DNA of 64,000 nucleotides from contig SFVH01000003.1 of assembly GCA_004561555.1 (NCBI GenBank), positions 5,305 to 69,304 on the forward strand, written 5' to 3'. The translations under genes were made by a program, and so were the position numbers. Of this stretch, positions 27,032 through 35,487 are shown one piece after another. The notes under the pieces were generated by a model. That model made no database searches and was not told the DNA's origin. It saw nothing but the letters and a program-made list of their open reading frames with translations. Each line of letters begins with the position of its first letter. The first letter of the stretch is position 1. The stretch comes from a bacterium. GTDB lineage: Bacteria > Bacteroidota > Bacteroidia > Bacteroidales > Muribaculaceae.

Positions 27032-27595
27032 ATGACCAACGAAAATATACCTCCATTTCTTAGACGCTATGCAGAGCTATTTATGAGAGCTTTTGCAACA
27101 TCCAAGATATATGTAAAGTTTTTAGGAGTAAAAATGGGAAAAAATTGTGCCATTTTTACAAAACATTTTTCCACAGAGCCATACCTTATTGAAATAGGCG
27201 ACGATGTAGCTATAACGGAAGGTGTGTATTTGCATACACATGGAGGGGCAAGAGTAGCATGGAAAAAATACCCAAAATTTGACACTTTTGGGAAAATAAT
27301 AATAAAAAACGGAGCTTATATAGGTAGCGGAAGCCATATTATGCCGGGTGTGACAATAGGTGAAGGGGCACTTGTTGCCGCAGGCTCCATTGTGACAAAA
27401 TCTGTTCCTGACCATACTGTAGTGGCAGGAAACCCGGCAAGAGTAATCTGCACTGTTGATGATTACATAAACAAAAATCTTCCTTTCAATACAGACACCA
27501 GAAATATGTCATGGGACGAAAAGAAAAAATTTCTTCTATCCATGCCCGAAGAAAAATTTATAAAAAAATATGAAATGCGCGAGCGAAGGCAATAG
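27032..27595 (+). CDS. Left-handed beta-helix acyltransferase (hexapeptide-repeat O-acetyltransferase)
   Basis: 187 residues from ATG 27032 (MTNENIPPFLRRY); a GTG at 26969 would give a poorer N-terminus. Hexapeptide repeats run from about residue 45 to 150, with IIIKNGAYIGSGSHIMPGVTIGEGALVAAGSIVTKSV and VVAGNPARVI being the classic C-terminal coil of LbetaH acyltransferases; the His in THGG near residue 70 may be catalytic. It likely acetylates a sugar in a surface polysaccharide. It overlaps the following flippase gene by 26 nt. Base composition is clearly more AT-rich than the gmd-fcl genes upstream, as often seen for exchanged polysaccharide genes. Confidence 0.85.
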   Translation: MTNENIPPFLRRYAELFMRAFATSKIYVKFLGVKMGKNCAIFTKHFSTEPYLIEIGDDVAITEGVYLHTHGGARVAWKKYPKFDTFGKIIIKNGAYIGSGSHIMPGVTIGEGALVAAGSIVTKSVPDHTVVAGNPARVICTVDDYINKNLPFNTDTRNMSWDEKKKFLLSMPEEKFIKKYEMRERRQ

Positions 27596-29012
27596 TAGCA
27601 GAGCAAAAAAATTTATCACAGACATACTTGTGTATGCTATAGGCACCCTTGGAAGTAAACTTATTACTTTCATGCTTGTCCCTTTATATACCTTTTTTAT
27701 TGCTGCGGAGGAATACGGCTATTACGATATCAGTTTGTCAATCACTCTCGTTTTAATGGGTGTGGTTTGTGTGCAAATGAACGATGGTATATTCCGATTT
27801 TTAATTGATGCAAAAGACGAATCGGAAAAAAAGAATTTTATATCTTCCGTTTATTCGATTTTGTTTCGTAACTACCTTATTCTGTGTGGCATAGCATACG
27901 TCTTGTCATTATTTTTTACCATCCCTTATTTATGGGTGATGGTGATATTGTTAATACTGATGGGACTATATGAAATACAAACAAATATTTATCGCGGCAT
28001 AGGTCTCAACAAATACTTTGCCATAGCAGGCATACTTACGTCTTTTTTGCTCTTTGCCCTCGTGCTGATATTTGTGGTATGGCTCAAAATGGGTATTATG
28101 GGCATTTTTATTGCGCATATCTTGGCACGCATCTTATCGTTGTCAATAATAGAGCTCAAACTCGGAGTGCTGAAAACCTATCTTTCAATCAAAAGCATCA
28201 GCTCCGCTACAAGCAGCAAGCTACTGAAGTACAGTTTTCCTCTTATGATAAACGGACTCTGCTGGTGGGTTATAAATAGCAGCAACAAGGTGTTTATTAG
28301 CAACTATATAGGTCTTGAAGAAAACGGCAAGTATGCTGTTGTCGTGAAATTTGCCTCCATTCTTATGATTTTGTCAACGATTTTCTACAAAGCATGGCAG
28401 GAAAACGCACTCCAACAATATCATTCTCCCGACCGGAATAAGTTTTTCTCTTCCATTTTTAACACCTTTGTCTATGGGATGTGTTTTTTGGTAATGGTAT
28501 TTTGTTTCGTACTGAAGATTTTCTATCCGTGGATTGTTGATAGCAACTACTCAGACAATATCATATACCTATATCCACTGGTATTTTCATCAATGATTTA
28601 TTGCATAAACACGTTTTTCGAACTCGGCTACCAATGTTCGCACAATACGGCACGCTCCATGCCAAGCATTATGATAGCGGGCGGGGTGAACTTAATAGGC
28701 AATTTTGTTCTCATCAAATTTTTCGGCACATTCGGAATTATTGCAAGCTCAATTATCTCATTTAGCATTCTTCTGATTTATCGCGCCATTGAAACTCGTA
28801 GATACTTCACAATTAACATATCGCTCAAGTCATGGCTGATGTTCGCATTTGTGATAGCAAGCGGAGTGACATTCTATTTCACGGAAAGCCTTCTTTCAAA
28901 CATTGTATATCTGTTAATTATAATATCTGTTTCTTTGATTTTCATGCCTGCTGAAATAAGAAATAAGGTGCTTGCAATGCACGGCTCTATCATTAAAAAA
29001 TTTAAGAAATAA
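27570..29012 (+). CDS. Polysaccharide flippase (Wzx/MATE-like)
   Basis: 480 residues with about 12-14 hydrophobic helices; opens with ITDILVYAIGTLGSKLITFMLVPLYTFFI, typical of the polysaccharide_synt (MVF/MOP) family that flips lipid-linked oligosaccharides across the inner membrane. Phe, Ile, Tyr and Lys content is high and codons are AT-rich, in contrast to the second flippase of this window at 54.2 kb. Translationally coupled to the acyltransferase by overlap. No polymerase or further glycosyltransferases follow, so the pair looks like a small remnant or accessory of a larger locus. Confidence 0.85.
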   Translation: MKCASEGNSSRAKKFITDILVYAIGTLGSKLITFMLVPLYTFFIAAEEYGYYDISLSITLVLMGVVCVQMNDGIFRFLIDAKDESEKKNFISSVYSILFRNYLILCGIAYVLSLFFTIPYLWVMVILLILMGLYEIQTNIYRGIGLNKYFAIAGILTSFLLFALVLIFVVWLKMGIMGIFIAHILARILSLSIIELKLGVLKTYLSIKSISSATSSKLLKYSFPLMINGLCWWVINSSNKVFISNYIGLEENGKYAVVVKFASILMILSTIFYKAWQENALQQYHSPDRNKFFSSIFNTFVYGMCFLVMVFCFVLKIFYPWIVDSNYSDNIIYLYPLVFSSMIYCINTFFELGYQCSHNTARSMPSIMIAGGVNLIGNFVLIKFFGTFGIIASSIISFSILLIYRAIETRRYFTINISLKSWLMFAFVIASGVTFYFTESLLSNIVYLLIIISVSLIFMPAEIRNKVLAMHGSIIKKFKK

Positions 29013-29243
29013 TATGATCGTCACATACTTGATTTGACTATATCGACAGGCGAGTTTGTGTGTTGAACATTTGTTTTGGTCCTTTGCTGATATCATATAC
29101 CTACAATAAAAGACCGCAAGGAAAAAGTATCTTATTAAAGAATAATTGCCCGAATAATAGCTCAATAATTTCACCATTTTTAAAATGGCAAGCTTGTTTA
29201 AATGAAAGAGCCATGACGACAACGCAAAATTTTTTATAAATCG

Positions 29244-29274
29244 TTGGCACTATAAAAAAAAGTGATTACCTTTG
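29244..29274 (+). promoter_or_regulatory. tRNA-Gln promoter
   Basis: TTG (29244-29246), 20 nt, TACCTTTG (29267-29274), 16 nt before the tRNA. Confidence 0.65.
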
Positions 29275-29290
29275 CAAAACAAAAGGAAAT

Positions 29291-29361
29291 TGTCCAGTGG
29301 TGTAATGGTAGCACTTCGGATTCTGGTTCCGCCTGTGAGGGTTCGAGTCCTTCCTGGACAA
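29291..29361 (+). tRNA. tRNA-Gln (anticodon CTG)
   Basis: Acceptor stem TGTCCAG/CTGGACA is fully paired. D arm GTGT/GCAC, anticodon loop TTCTGGT (anticodon CTG), and T arm GAGGG/CCTTC with loop TTCGAGT. The first pair of the anticodon stem (T-C) is mismatched. The discriminator base is A; no CCA is encoded. It has its own promoter and terminator. Confidence 0.95.
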
Positions 29362-29364
29362 CAA

Positions 29365-29415
29365 AAGCATCTCTTAAATGTGCTGATTTCAGCAATTAAG
29401 AGATGCTTATTTTTT
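29365..29415 (+). terminator. tRNA-Gln terminator
   Basis: Perfect 13-bp stem AAGCATCTCTTAA (29365-29377) with 29396-29408, enclosing a small GCTGA/TCAGC hairpin, followed by ATTTTTT. Confidence 0.9.
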
Positions 29416-29436
29416 GTCAATATGATATAAGCGTAA

Positions 29437-29468
29437 TAAAAAAGGCACCCCACCATAGGTGAGATGCC
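29437..29468 (-). terminator. rpsA terminator
   Basis: Minus-strand GGCATCTCACC/GGTGGGGTGCC (29458-29468 with 29444-29454, G-U pairs) followed by seven T, 26 nt after the rpsA stop. Confidence 0.75.
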
Positions 29469-29493
29469 TCAATATTTGGCTGATAATCAGTGA

Positions 29494-31278
29494 TTACTTT
29501 TCGCCTTTAGCAAGTTTCTCCTTGAGAGCGGCCAATTCGGAGATGTCACCGAGAGTGGTCTTTTCAAGCGGAGTGGTCATTGCAGGAGCTGCTTCGGCTG
29601 CTTTAGCCTTCTTAGCTGCCTTCTTAGCTTCAGCCTTTTCTGCCTTAGCTTCATCTTCGAAGATGCGGCTGTGAGAGAGGATGATGCGCTTCGACTCCTT
29701 GTTAAACTCGATAACCTTGAAGTTGAGCTTCTCATCTACTTGAGCTTGAGTGCCATCTTCTTTTACGAGGTGCTTCGGAGTAGCGAAGCCTTCCACGCCA
29801 TAAGGCAATGCGATAACAGCACCCTTTTCAAGCATTTCTACGATAGTACCTTCGTGGATGCTACCAACGGTGAACACTGTTTCAAACACATCCCAAGGAT
29901 TTTCTTCGAGTTGCTTGTGGCCGAGGCTCAAGCGACGATTTTCCTTATCGATTTCAAGCACTTGAACATCGATGTCAGAACCGATTTGAGTGAATTCACT
30001 CGGGTGTTTGATTTTCTTAGTCCAAGAGAGGTCAGAAATGTGAATCAAGCCGTCAACGCCTTCTTCCAATTCAACAAATACGCCGAAGTTGGTGAAGTTG
30101 CGCACTTTAGCAGTGTGCTTAGAGCCAACAGGATATTTTTCTTCGATATTTTCCCATGGGTCAGCCTTAAGTTGCTTAATGCCAAGCGACATTTTGCGCT
30201 CTTTGCGGTCGAGAGTAAGCACTACAGCTTCAACCTCGTCGCCCACCTTCATAAAGTCTTGAGCCGAACGAAGGTGTTGAGACCACGACATTTCAGACAC
30301 GTGGATAAGACCTTCTACGCCCGGAGCGATTTCAACAAATGCGCCATAGTCAGCCATAACAACCACCTTACCCTTAACTTTGTCGCCGGGTTTGAGGTCC
30401 GGATTGAGAGCATCCCATGGATGTGGTTGAAGTTGCTTCAAGCCCAAAGCAATGCGCTTCTTCTCATCGTCGAAGTCAAGGATAACAACGTTAAGCTTTT
30501 CGTCGAGCGATACAACCTCGTTCGGGTCGTTAACACGTCCCCAAGAGAGGTCGGTGATATGAATCAAGCCGTCTACGCCGCCAAGGTCGATAAACACACC
30601 ATAGGATGTGATATTCTTGACAGTACCTTCGAGCACTTGACCCTTTTCGAGTTTTGCAATGATTTCTTTCTTTTGTTGTTCCAATTCAGCTTCAATAAGA
30701 GCCTTGTGAGAAACAACGACATTCTTGAATTCTTGGTTGATTTTCACCACCTTGAATTCCATAGTTTTGCCGACAAACATGTCGTAGTCGCGAATAGGCT
30801 TAACGTCGATTTGCGAGCCCGGCAAGAATGCTTCAATACCAAACACATCAACAATCATACCGCCCTTAGTGCGACATTTGATGTAACCCTTAATGATTTC
30901 ATCATTGTCAAGAGCCTCATTCACACGATCCCAGCTGCGTGCTGCGCGCGCTTTCTTGTGAGAAAGGAGAAGTTGACCTTTTTTGTCCTCTTGATTTTCA
31001 ATAAACACCTCTACAGTGTCGCCGACCTTCAAATCCGGATTGTAGCGGAATTCGCTCATCGGGATGATGCCGTCCGATTTATAGCCAATGTTAACCACAG
31101 CTTCGCGCTTATTCAAAGCAATTACTGTGCCCTCGATTACGTCCTTGTCCTTAATGGTGTTCAACGACTCATCGTAAGTTTTCACGAGTTCCTCGCGAGT
31201 TTTGCCTGTTTCCACTTGTCCGTTTTCATACGAATCCCAGTCGAAATCGGCAATCGGTGAATTAACTAATTCGCTCAT
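29494..31278 (-). CDS. rpsA: 30S ribosomal protein S1
   Basis: 594 residues with six S1 RNA-binding repeats. The four central ones are most regular: GTVKNITSYGVFIDLGGVDG near residue 212, GKVVVMADYGAFVEIAPGVE near 295, AKVRNFTNFGVFVELEEG near 385 and a weaker one at GTIVEMLEKGAVI. Each is followed by a GLIHxSxxSW segment. The C-terminal tail of about 50 residues is Ala/Lys/Glu-rich, beyond the E. coli length, as in other Bacteroidota. S1 brings mRNA to the 30S subunit; in this phylum, where Shine-Dalgarno sequences are weak, its role in initiation is likely large. Own promoter (31347-31376) and terminator. Confidence 0.97.
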   Translation of the reverse strand: MSELVNSPIADFDWDSYENGQVETGKTREELVKTYDESLNTIKDKDVIEGTVIALNKREAVVNIGYKSDGIIPMSEFRYNPDLKVGDTVEVFIENQEDKKGQLLLSHKKARAARSWDRVNEALDNDEIIKGYIKCRTKGGMIVDVFGIEAFLPGSQIDVKPIRDYDMFVGKTMEFKVVKINQEFKNVVVSHKALIEAELEQQKKEIIAKLEKGQVLEGTVKNITSYGVFIDLGGVDGLIHITDLSWGRVNDPNEVVSLDEKLNVVILDFDDEKKRIALGLKQLQPHPWDALNPDLKPGDKVKGKVVVMADYGAFVEIAPGVEGLIHVSEMSWSQHLRSAQDFMKVGDEVEAVVLTLDRKERKMSLGIKQLKADPWENIEEKYPVGSKHTAKVRNFTNFGVFVELEEGVDGLIHISDLSWTKKIKHPSEFTQIGSDIDVQVLEIDKENRRLSLGHKQLEENPWDVFETVFTVGSIHEGTIVEMLEKGAVIALPYGVEGFATPKHLVKEDGTQAQVDEKLNFKVIEFNKESKRIILSHSRIFEDEAKAEKAEAKKAAKKAKAAEAAPAMTTPLEKTTLGDISELAALKEKLAKGEK

Positions 31279-31346
31279 TTAAAATTAATTGGTTAATAAA
31301 TAAAGTTAATTAATAAATTAGACATTATGTTGATAATAGTCGATTG

Positions 31347-31376
31347 CAAAGGTACAAATTATTTTTCATTCAGCAA
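31347..31376 (-). promoter_or_regulatory. rpsA promoter
   Basis: Minus-strand TTG (31374-31376), 19 nt, TACCTTTG (31347-31354); leader about 60 nt. Confidence 0.65.
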
Positions 31377-31450
31377 TCAATTTCTTCCGTAAAAAATTAT
31401 TTTTCAGCAAAATAAGCGTAATAAATCAAAGAGCAAAAATGCGGGTATGC

Positions 31451-31483
31451 AAAAAAGTGTGGCAACCTCCCGATTGCCACACT
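31451..31483 (-). terminator. Terminator after the 21-codon reading frame
   Basis: Perfect 10-bp stem AGTGTGGCAA/TTGCCACACT (31456-31465 with 31474-31483) and six T on the minus strand. It lies 35 nt after the short frame's stop and upstream of the rpsA promoter, so it must end a minus-strand transcript begun in the 31279-31747 gap. Confidence 0.8.
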
Positions 31484-31517
31484 CCGCTTTCTTCATTTTA
31501 CAATAACCAAACAAGCT

Positions 31518-31583
31518 TTATTTATAAGCTTTGGCAGTGATGGTAATATACCATTGCACAGCCTTGAATAAAACCTTTTTCAT
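31518..31583 (-). CDS. Candidate 21-residue peptide (small ORF)
   Basis: ATG at 31583 to TAA at 31518: a peptide beginning MKKVLFKAVQWYITIT and ending AKAYK. It is strongly basic at both ends with an aromatic/aliphatic centre, and would form an amphipathic or membrane-attached helix. It is flanked by a -7 box (31654-31661) giving a leader of about 65 nt, and by a perfect intrinsic terminator, so the transcription unit seems to exist for it alone. Too short for domain recognition. Candidates are a membrane micro-peptide, a type I toxin-like peptide or a leader peptide; none is shown. Confidence 0.45.
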   Translation of the reverse strand: MKKVLFKAVQWYITITAKAYK

Positions 31584-31653
31584 AGAATCTTACTTAAAAA
31601 AATACCTAATGAAAAACACACTTTTTACTAACCTTATTACCTTTTTTACGTTG

Positions 31654-31661
31654 CAAAGATA
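31654..31661 (-). promoter_or_regulatory. -7 box of the small-peptide unit
   Basis: TATCTTTG on the minus strand, matching TAnnTTTG; no -33 TTTG at the right distance. A perfect inverted repeat (31689-31712) lies just upstream and could be an operator. Confidence 0.4.
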
Positions 31662-31688
31662 AGTATAGTTTTTGGAATATGTGTCATC

Positions 31689-31712
31689 AAAGTATGTTTT
31701 ATAACATACTTT
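31689..31712. terminator. Perfect 10-bp inverted repeat after the rluA-type gene
   Basis: AAAGTATGTT (31689-31698), TTAT, AACATACTTT (31703-31712). It sits 36 nt after the pseudouridine synthase stop and could end that transcript, though the T run is poor. Its place just upstream of the small-peptide -7 box also allows an operator. Confidence 0.45.
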
Positions 31713-31747
31713 TAACATTTTAACACAACAAAGCACTATGAAAACTA

Positions 31748-33370
31748 CTAAAAATCCGGCTCGCAACCCAATGTAATCACCTCATTAGTAACAGGATGCT
31801 TAAATGAAATCATCATTGCGTGAAGGCAAAGTCGCTTATCGGGCTTTCCATACAGCATATCGCCATGAATCGGCGCATTCAGCCCAAGTGAATGGGAAGC
31901 GTGAACTCGAAGCTGATGAGTGCGACCGGTGAGAGGTGAAAACAAAATGCGAGTGGTGTGGTCGGGCAGCCGTTCTATCACCTTATAGCGCGTAACCGCA
32001 GCCTTTCCATTGACGAAGTCTACCATCTGTTGCGGACTGTTGGCGTGGTCGGGCGACAAAGGCAGACATATCTTCCCTTCATCATCGACAACATTTCCAT
32101 CAACTATGGCAACATATTGTTTATGTATTTCTCTATTGTTGAATTGGCGCCTCAACTCCACAAATGCTTCGGCAGTTTTTGCCACAATAAGAATTCCAGA
32201 GGTGTGCATATCCAAACGGTGAGCGATAAGCGGTCCGGTGGCAGCGGGGTATTTACAACGCGCTATCGATTCCACCGACTCTCTATCCGACTTTCCCGGC
32301 ACCGACAACATTCCTGCGGGCTTATTCACCACCCACAGCCATTCGTCCTCCAAAATAGTGGTAAGCTTATGACTCAGATTATCGTCTTTCTCCAAAGGAT
32401 TATCCTCTACAATCAATCCACGAAGCATAAAATCGAGAATCGGCTTACACTTGCTTGTACAGGAAGGATAAAAATGACCATCGCGACGCACCTCAGCCGA
32501 GAGGGGTTGCCCTATCCAAAATTCCCCCATTGCCAGAGGCTTCATATTTTGACGAAATGCATATTGCAGCATTTTGGGAGCGGCACAATCTCCGGCACCT
32601 GAAGGAGGGAGCTCGCCTCGACTGTCGGCAAAAATTTTGGTGATTGACTTGCTCTCACCGAGAGCATTGAGCATCACAAATCGGTCGAACGTAAGACGCT
32701 GAAGAGCTATACTTCGGCTTTTTCGCTCAGCTTTAAGTGCTTCTATTCGACACTCTATTTCATCCACTGCTGCTTGAGCCTCTTGAATGACTTTATTATG
32801 ACGGAGCTTCAGCCGTTTAAGTTCAGCGTTTTGATATTGGCTCTCTCTCACCATCTCCTGCCTCTCCGCCTCAGAAGCCCTCAACATTTTTGCTCTGCGT
32901 TTTTCCTTGCAACGAGCGATAAATTCTTTATATGCGAGGATTTCGTCGGCAGCCACTTGCTGCACCATTTTCAAGCGAGCGTTTACATTAGCAAGCTCTT
33001 CACCTTCAGTCAGGCGGCTCACTTCATCATTAATAGCCGAAATGCGCAGCTCCTCCGGTCGGAAAAACCCATCACGACGTAGCAAGTCGCATACCGGCGG
33101 CACAAAAAAGCTGCTCCTACCGACATTATGAATCACCCCGGAATAGCCGGCAAGGAAGCCGATACTACCGTCGGAGGTCTGCACCACCAGCACACCGAGC
33201 ATCTTCCCTTGTTGCAATTCTTGAGCAAGAAGAGGTTGAGAGGCGACATAATCACGCACACTACGAGCCGCTTCCACTACTAAGGGATGCGGCTCGTAGC
33301 AATACGGATAAGTAAATTTCTCGGGACAATCCCGAGCTGTTATATCATTATCAAATTTATGTAACATCAA
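31748..33370 (-). CDS. RluA-family pseudouridine synthase with long N-terminal extension
   Basis: 540 residues. The catalytic domain is in the last 220: WLWVVNKPAGMLSVPGK near residue 345, the active-site HRLDMHTSGILIVAK near 385 (catalytic Asp), RRQFNNREIHKQYVAIV and GRTHQLRVHASHSLGL near 485. The first 330 residues are unlike bacterial RluA/C/D: a globular part (VLVVQTSDGSIGFLAGYSG, SSFFVPPVCDLLRRDGFFRPEE), a charged coiled coil (about residues 135-215), then a segment with YPSCTSKCKPILDFMLRG. No S4 domain is obvious. It isomerises uridines in rRNA or tRNA. Its start overlaps the stop of the AraC gene by 4 nt (ATGA), so regulator and enzyme are translated together. Confidence 0.85.
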   Translation of the reverse strand: MMLHKFDNDITARDCPEKFTYPYCYEPHPLVVEAARSVRDYVASQPLLAQELQQGKMLGVLVVQTSDGSIGFLAGYSGVIHNVGRSSFFVPPVCDLLRRDGFFRPEELRISAINDEVSRLTEGEELANVNARLKMVQQVAADEILAYKEFIARCKEKRRAKMLRASEAERQEMVRESQYQNAELKRLKLRHNKVIQEAQAAVDEIECRIEALKAERKSRSIALQRLTFDRFVMLNALGESKSITKIFADSRGELPPSGAGDCAAPKMLQYAFRQNMKPLAMGEFWIGQPLSAEVRRDGHFYPSCTSKCKPILDFMLRGLIVEDNPLEKDDNLSHKLTTILEDEWLWVVNKPAGMLSVPGKSDRESVESIARCKYPAATGPLIAHRLDMHTSGILIVAKTAEAFVELRRQFNNREIHKQYVAIVDGNVVDDEGKICLPLSPDHANSPQQMVDFVNGKAAVTRYKVIERLPDHTTRILFSPLTGRTHQLRVHASHSLGLNAPIHGDMLYGKPDKRLCLHAMMISFKHPVTNEVITLGCEPDF

Positions 33371-34248
33371 TCAGTATTTCCTTCCGCTCTCAGTTCAGTA
33401 GGCGTTTTGCCAAAGTAATGCTTACAGAAGTTGGAAAAATAAGACACCGATGAGAAACCGTAGCGTTGTGATAAATCGGTGATTGAGCGATTTGTGTTTT
33501 TGATATCCGAAAGCATCCTTTCAGCCTTACGGTCGAGAAGCCATTGCTTTACAGAAGTCTTGAAATGCTTTTTAAACTTACGCTGGAACGTGGTGACCGG
33601 CATATGAGCCAAAGCGGCAAAATGCTTCACGTCGGTAACACTATCGTAATTAGTCATAACCATCTCCTCAAATTTGCGATTGAAGCAAAACAGAGGATGG
33701 AAGAATCGAGCCAAATCCTCACGACTGTAATAATTAATCAGAAGGAAAAACAGCTCTTGACGTTTTGTAGCGAAATAACCTGAACAAGGGATACCATCGT
33801 CGATAGCATCTAAAGCTGACTGCACGAAAGATTTCAAACGATGATGAATAGGTAGTGCTTGGCTCTGACGCTGCTCGAAATCATCTTCATGGGAGTAAGT
33901 GTCGTGCATTAAGTTGACCAACGAATAGCACGAGCAAAACGGCTCTTTCTCGCTAAATGCCACCGACAGCACCAATGTCCCCGGCTCAATTGAACCGATA
34001 AAGTAAGAATTGCACGGCACCAAGCCGATACTTCCTGCACTAATCACCTGAACATCAAGCTTATTAATCTTAATTTTGACAACACCCTCAATAACAAACA
34101 GCAACTTCGAGTAAGTCAATTTTTCTTCCACAAACAGCACATCAGAAGCGCTCCTGCGGTCGATTTTTTTTATAGCTACATCATCCGACGAGCTATAAAA
34201 CCCACAATTATTGTGGATTTCAAAGTTACAAATATTCATCTTAAACAC
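33367..34248 (-). CDS. AraC-family transcriptional regulator
   Basis: 293 residues. An N-terminal cupin-like sensor region (LLFVIEGVVKIKINKL near residue 50, GLVPCNSYFIGSIEPG) is followed by a C-terminal double HTH: HFAALAHMPVTTFQRKFKKHF near residue 207 and RSITDLSQRYGFSSVSYFSNFCKHYFGKTPTELR near 255. The second HTH carries the usual AraC signature. A second ATG is at codon 4. It lies upstream of, and overlaps, the pseudouridine synthase gene. Effector and targets are unknown. No consensus promoter was found in the upstream 145 nt. Confidence 0.9.
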   Translation of the reverse strand: MFKMNICNFEIHNNCGFYSSSDDVAIKKIDRRSASDVLFVEEKLTYSKLLFVIEGVVKIKINKLDVQVISAGSIGLVPCNSYFIGSIEPGTLVLSVAFSEKEPFCSCYSLVNLMHDTYSHEDDFEQRQSQALPIHHRLKSFVQSALDAIDDGIPCSGYFATKRQELFFLLINYYSREDLARFFHPLFCFNRKFEEMVMTNYDSVTDVKHFAALAHMPVTTFQRKFKKHFKTSVKQWLLDRKAERMLSDIKNTNRSITDLSQRYGFSSVSYFSNFCKHYFGKTPTELRAEGNTD

Positions 34249-34393
34249 CTCTCAATTTTAGAATCTGAATACAAAATAAATATAATAGACTCAAATGAGC
34301 AAGAGTTATATATTATTTTGAATTGAATAAAATAATTTTTAACAACTAAAATTATTGTTTTTAAGAGGCTTTTGAGAATTTCCGAAAGCATTC

Positions 34394-35155
34394 TCATAAA
34401 ATAATATGAAAATTGTCAGAATCAGCAAGCGCAGGAAATTTTGCTCTGAATTTTTGTTGCTTATCAATGTCAATTTCAGCAGTCCATCCACCTTCTTCAC
34501 TTCCGACACAAACTATCGGTCTGCCCAAATAATCAATAATTTCGCTACATCCGTTATATTTCAATGACCCATCTTCACCGGTACGATTCACGCCCACAAT
34601 ATAAGCTTGGTTTTCTACAGCGCGCGCGGGCAACAATGTGCTCCAAGCAGAAATACGAGCTTCGGGCCATGCCGCCACATAGACTGCCACATCGTAGTCA
34701 TTGCGACAACGCGAGAACACAGGAAACCGCAAGTCGTAGCAAACTTGCAAAAGAAATCTCACTCCCTCGAAATTTATAATCACACGTTCCTTTCCCGGCG
34801 AGTAATGCTCATCCTCCCCACCAAAACTGAAAAGATGCCGCTTGTCGTAATGCTGCACCTCTCCTTCGGGAGTAATAAAATACATTCTGTTAAGCAACTT
34901 CCCATTGCCATCATTTTCTGCCATGCTTCCCACAATAGCGGCGTTGCGAAGCTTTGCCTGTTGCAGCATCCATTGCCTAATAAAGTGAGAGTGGTATGGG
35001 GCAGAAACATTGTCAACAACGAAACCCGTGGCAAACATTTCGGAGAGAACATAAACATCACTGCTTTCAGCACTATTCATCAGCACCGACAACCTATCGA
35101 GGGTAGCTTCAACACTACCACTCAGAATGTTATGTTGAATAATTGCTATTCTCAT
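34394..35155 (-). CDS. Nitrilase-superfamily amidohydrolase (omega-amidase YafV-like)
   Basis: 253 residues from ATG 35155 (MRIAIIQHNILSG); an upstream in-frame start at 35176 is less likely. The Glu-Lys-Cys triad is visible: Glu in VLSEMFATGF near residue 42, Lys in YDKRHLFSFGGE near 109 and Cys in LLQVCYDLRFPVFSR near 140. This arrangement is that of YafV/Nit2 omega-amidases that hydrolyse 2-oxoglutaramate and 2-oxosuccinamate. Cytosolic. The gene stands alone, divergent from tatA. Confidence 0.85.
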   Translation of the reverse strand: MRIAIIQHNILSGSVEATLDRLSVLMNSAESSDVYVLSEMFATGFVVDNVSAPYHSHFIRQWMLQQAKLRNAAIVGSMAENDGNGKLLNRMYFITPEGEVQHYDKRHLFSFGGEDEHYSPGKERVIINFEGVRFLLQVCYDLRFPVFSRCRNDYDVAVYVAAWPEARISAWSTLLPARAVENQAYIVGVNRTGEDGSLKYNGCSEIIDYLGRPIVCVGSEEGGWTAEIDIDKQQKFRAKFPALADSDNFHIIL

Positions 35156-35246
35156 AATTCTTCTCCCCGCTTGCAAATTTAATGAGCCAAAGGCTGTTTT
35201 GCAATAGTTTTTGCAAAAAACTGCAAGTTTTATCAGTATTTTTTGC

Positions 35247-35254
35247 TAAGTTTG
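35247..35254 (+). promoter_or_regulatory. -7 box of the tat operon
   Basis: TAAGTTTG, 23 nt before the chosen tatA ATG; no good -33 box. Confidence 0.4.
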
Positions 35255-35277
35255 CACTAAATAAGCAAAAAATTGTA

Positions 35278-35481
35278 ATGAATATGTGTAATTTATTGTT
35301 ATTTATGGGGTTAGGCACAGGTGAGCTCGTTGTTATCGCACTTGTGGTGCTCCTTCTCTTCGGCGGCAAAAAAATCCCGGAATTGATGAAAGGCTTGGGA
35401 AAAGGTGTGAAGAGTTTTAAGGAAGGCATGAACGAAGTAAAAGATGAAATAGAAAAGCCTGCTGAAAGCGACAAAAAATAA
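35278..35481 (+). CDS. tatA: Sec-independent translocase TatA/E
   Basis: 67 residues from ATG 35278 ([16 protein letters not shown]). One transmembrane helix ([16 protein letters not shown]), the hinge [19 protein letters not shown] and an acidic amphipathic tail: the standard TatA layout. It forms the pore of the twin-arginine route for folded proteins. tatC follows after 6 nt; no tatB is seen, as in other Bacteroidota, so this is probably a minimal TatA-TatC system. An in-frame start further upstream (35182) is excluded because the added residues lie over the promoter. Confidence 0.92.
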   Translation: MNMCNLLLFMGLGTGELVVIALVVLLLFGGKKIPELMKGLGKGVKSFKEGMNEVKDEIEKPAESDKK

Positions 35482-35487
35482 CAGCCG

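Noticed and set aside
28914..29222. A 102-codon minus-strand frame between the flippase and tRNA-Gln
   Set aside because: Largely overlaps the flippase 3' end, AT-rich, no motif.
29291..29500. tRNA-Gln as an integration site
   Set aside because: No copy of the tRNA 3' end was noticed nearby and no integrase adjoins it.
29671..31260. A 529-codon plus-strand open frame opposite rpsA
   Set aside because: It is fully antisense to the clearly real S1 gene, has no domain-like sequence and arises from codon bias of the repeats.
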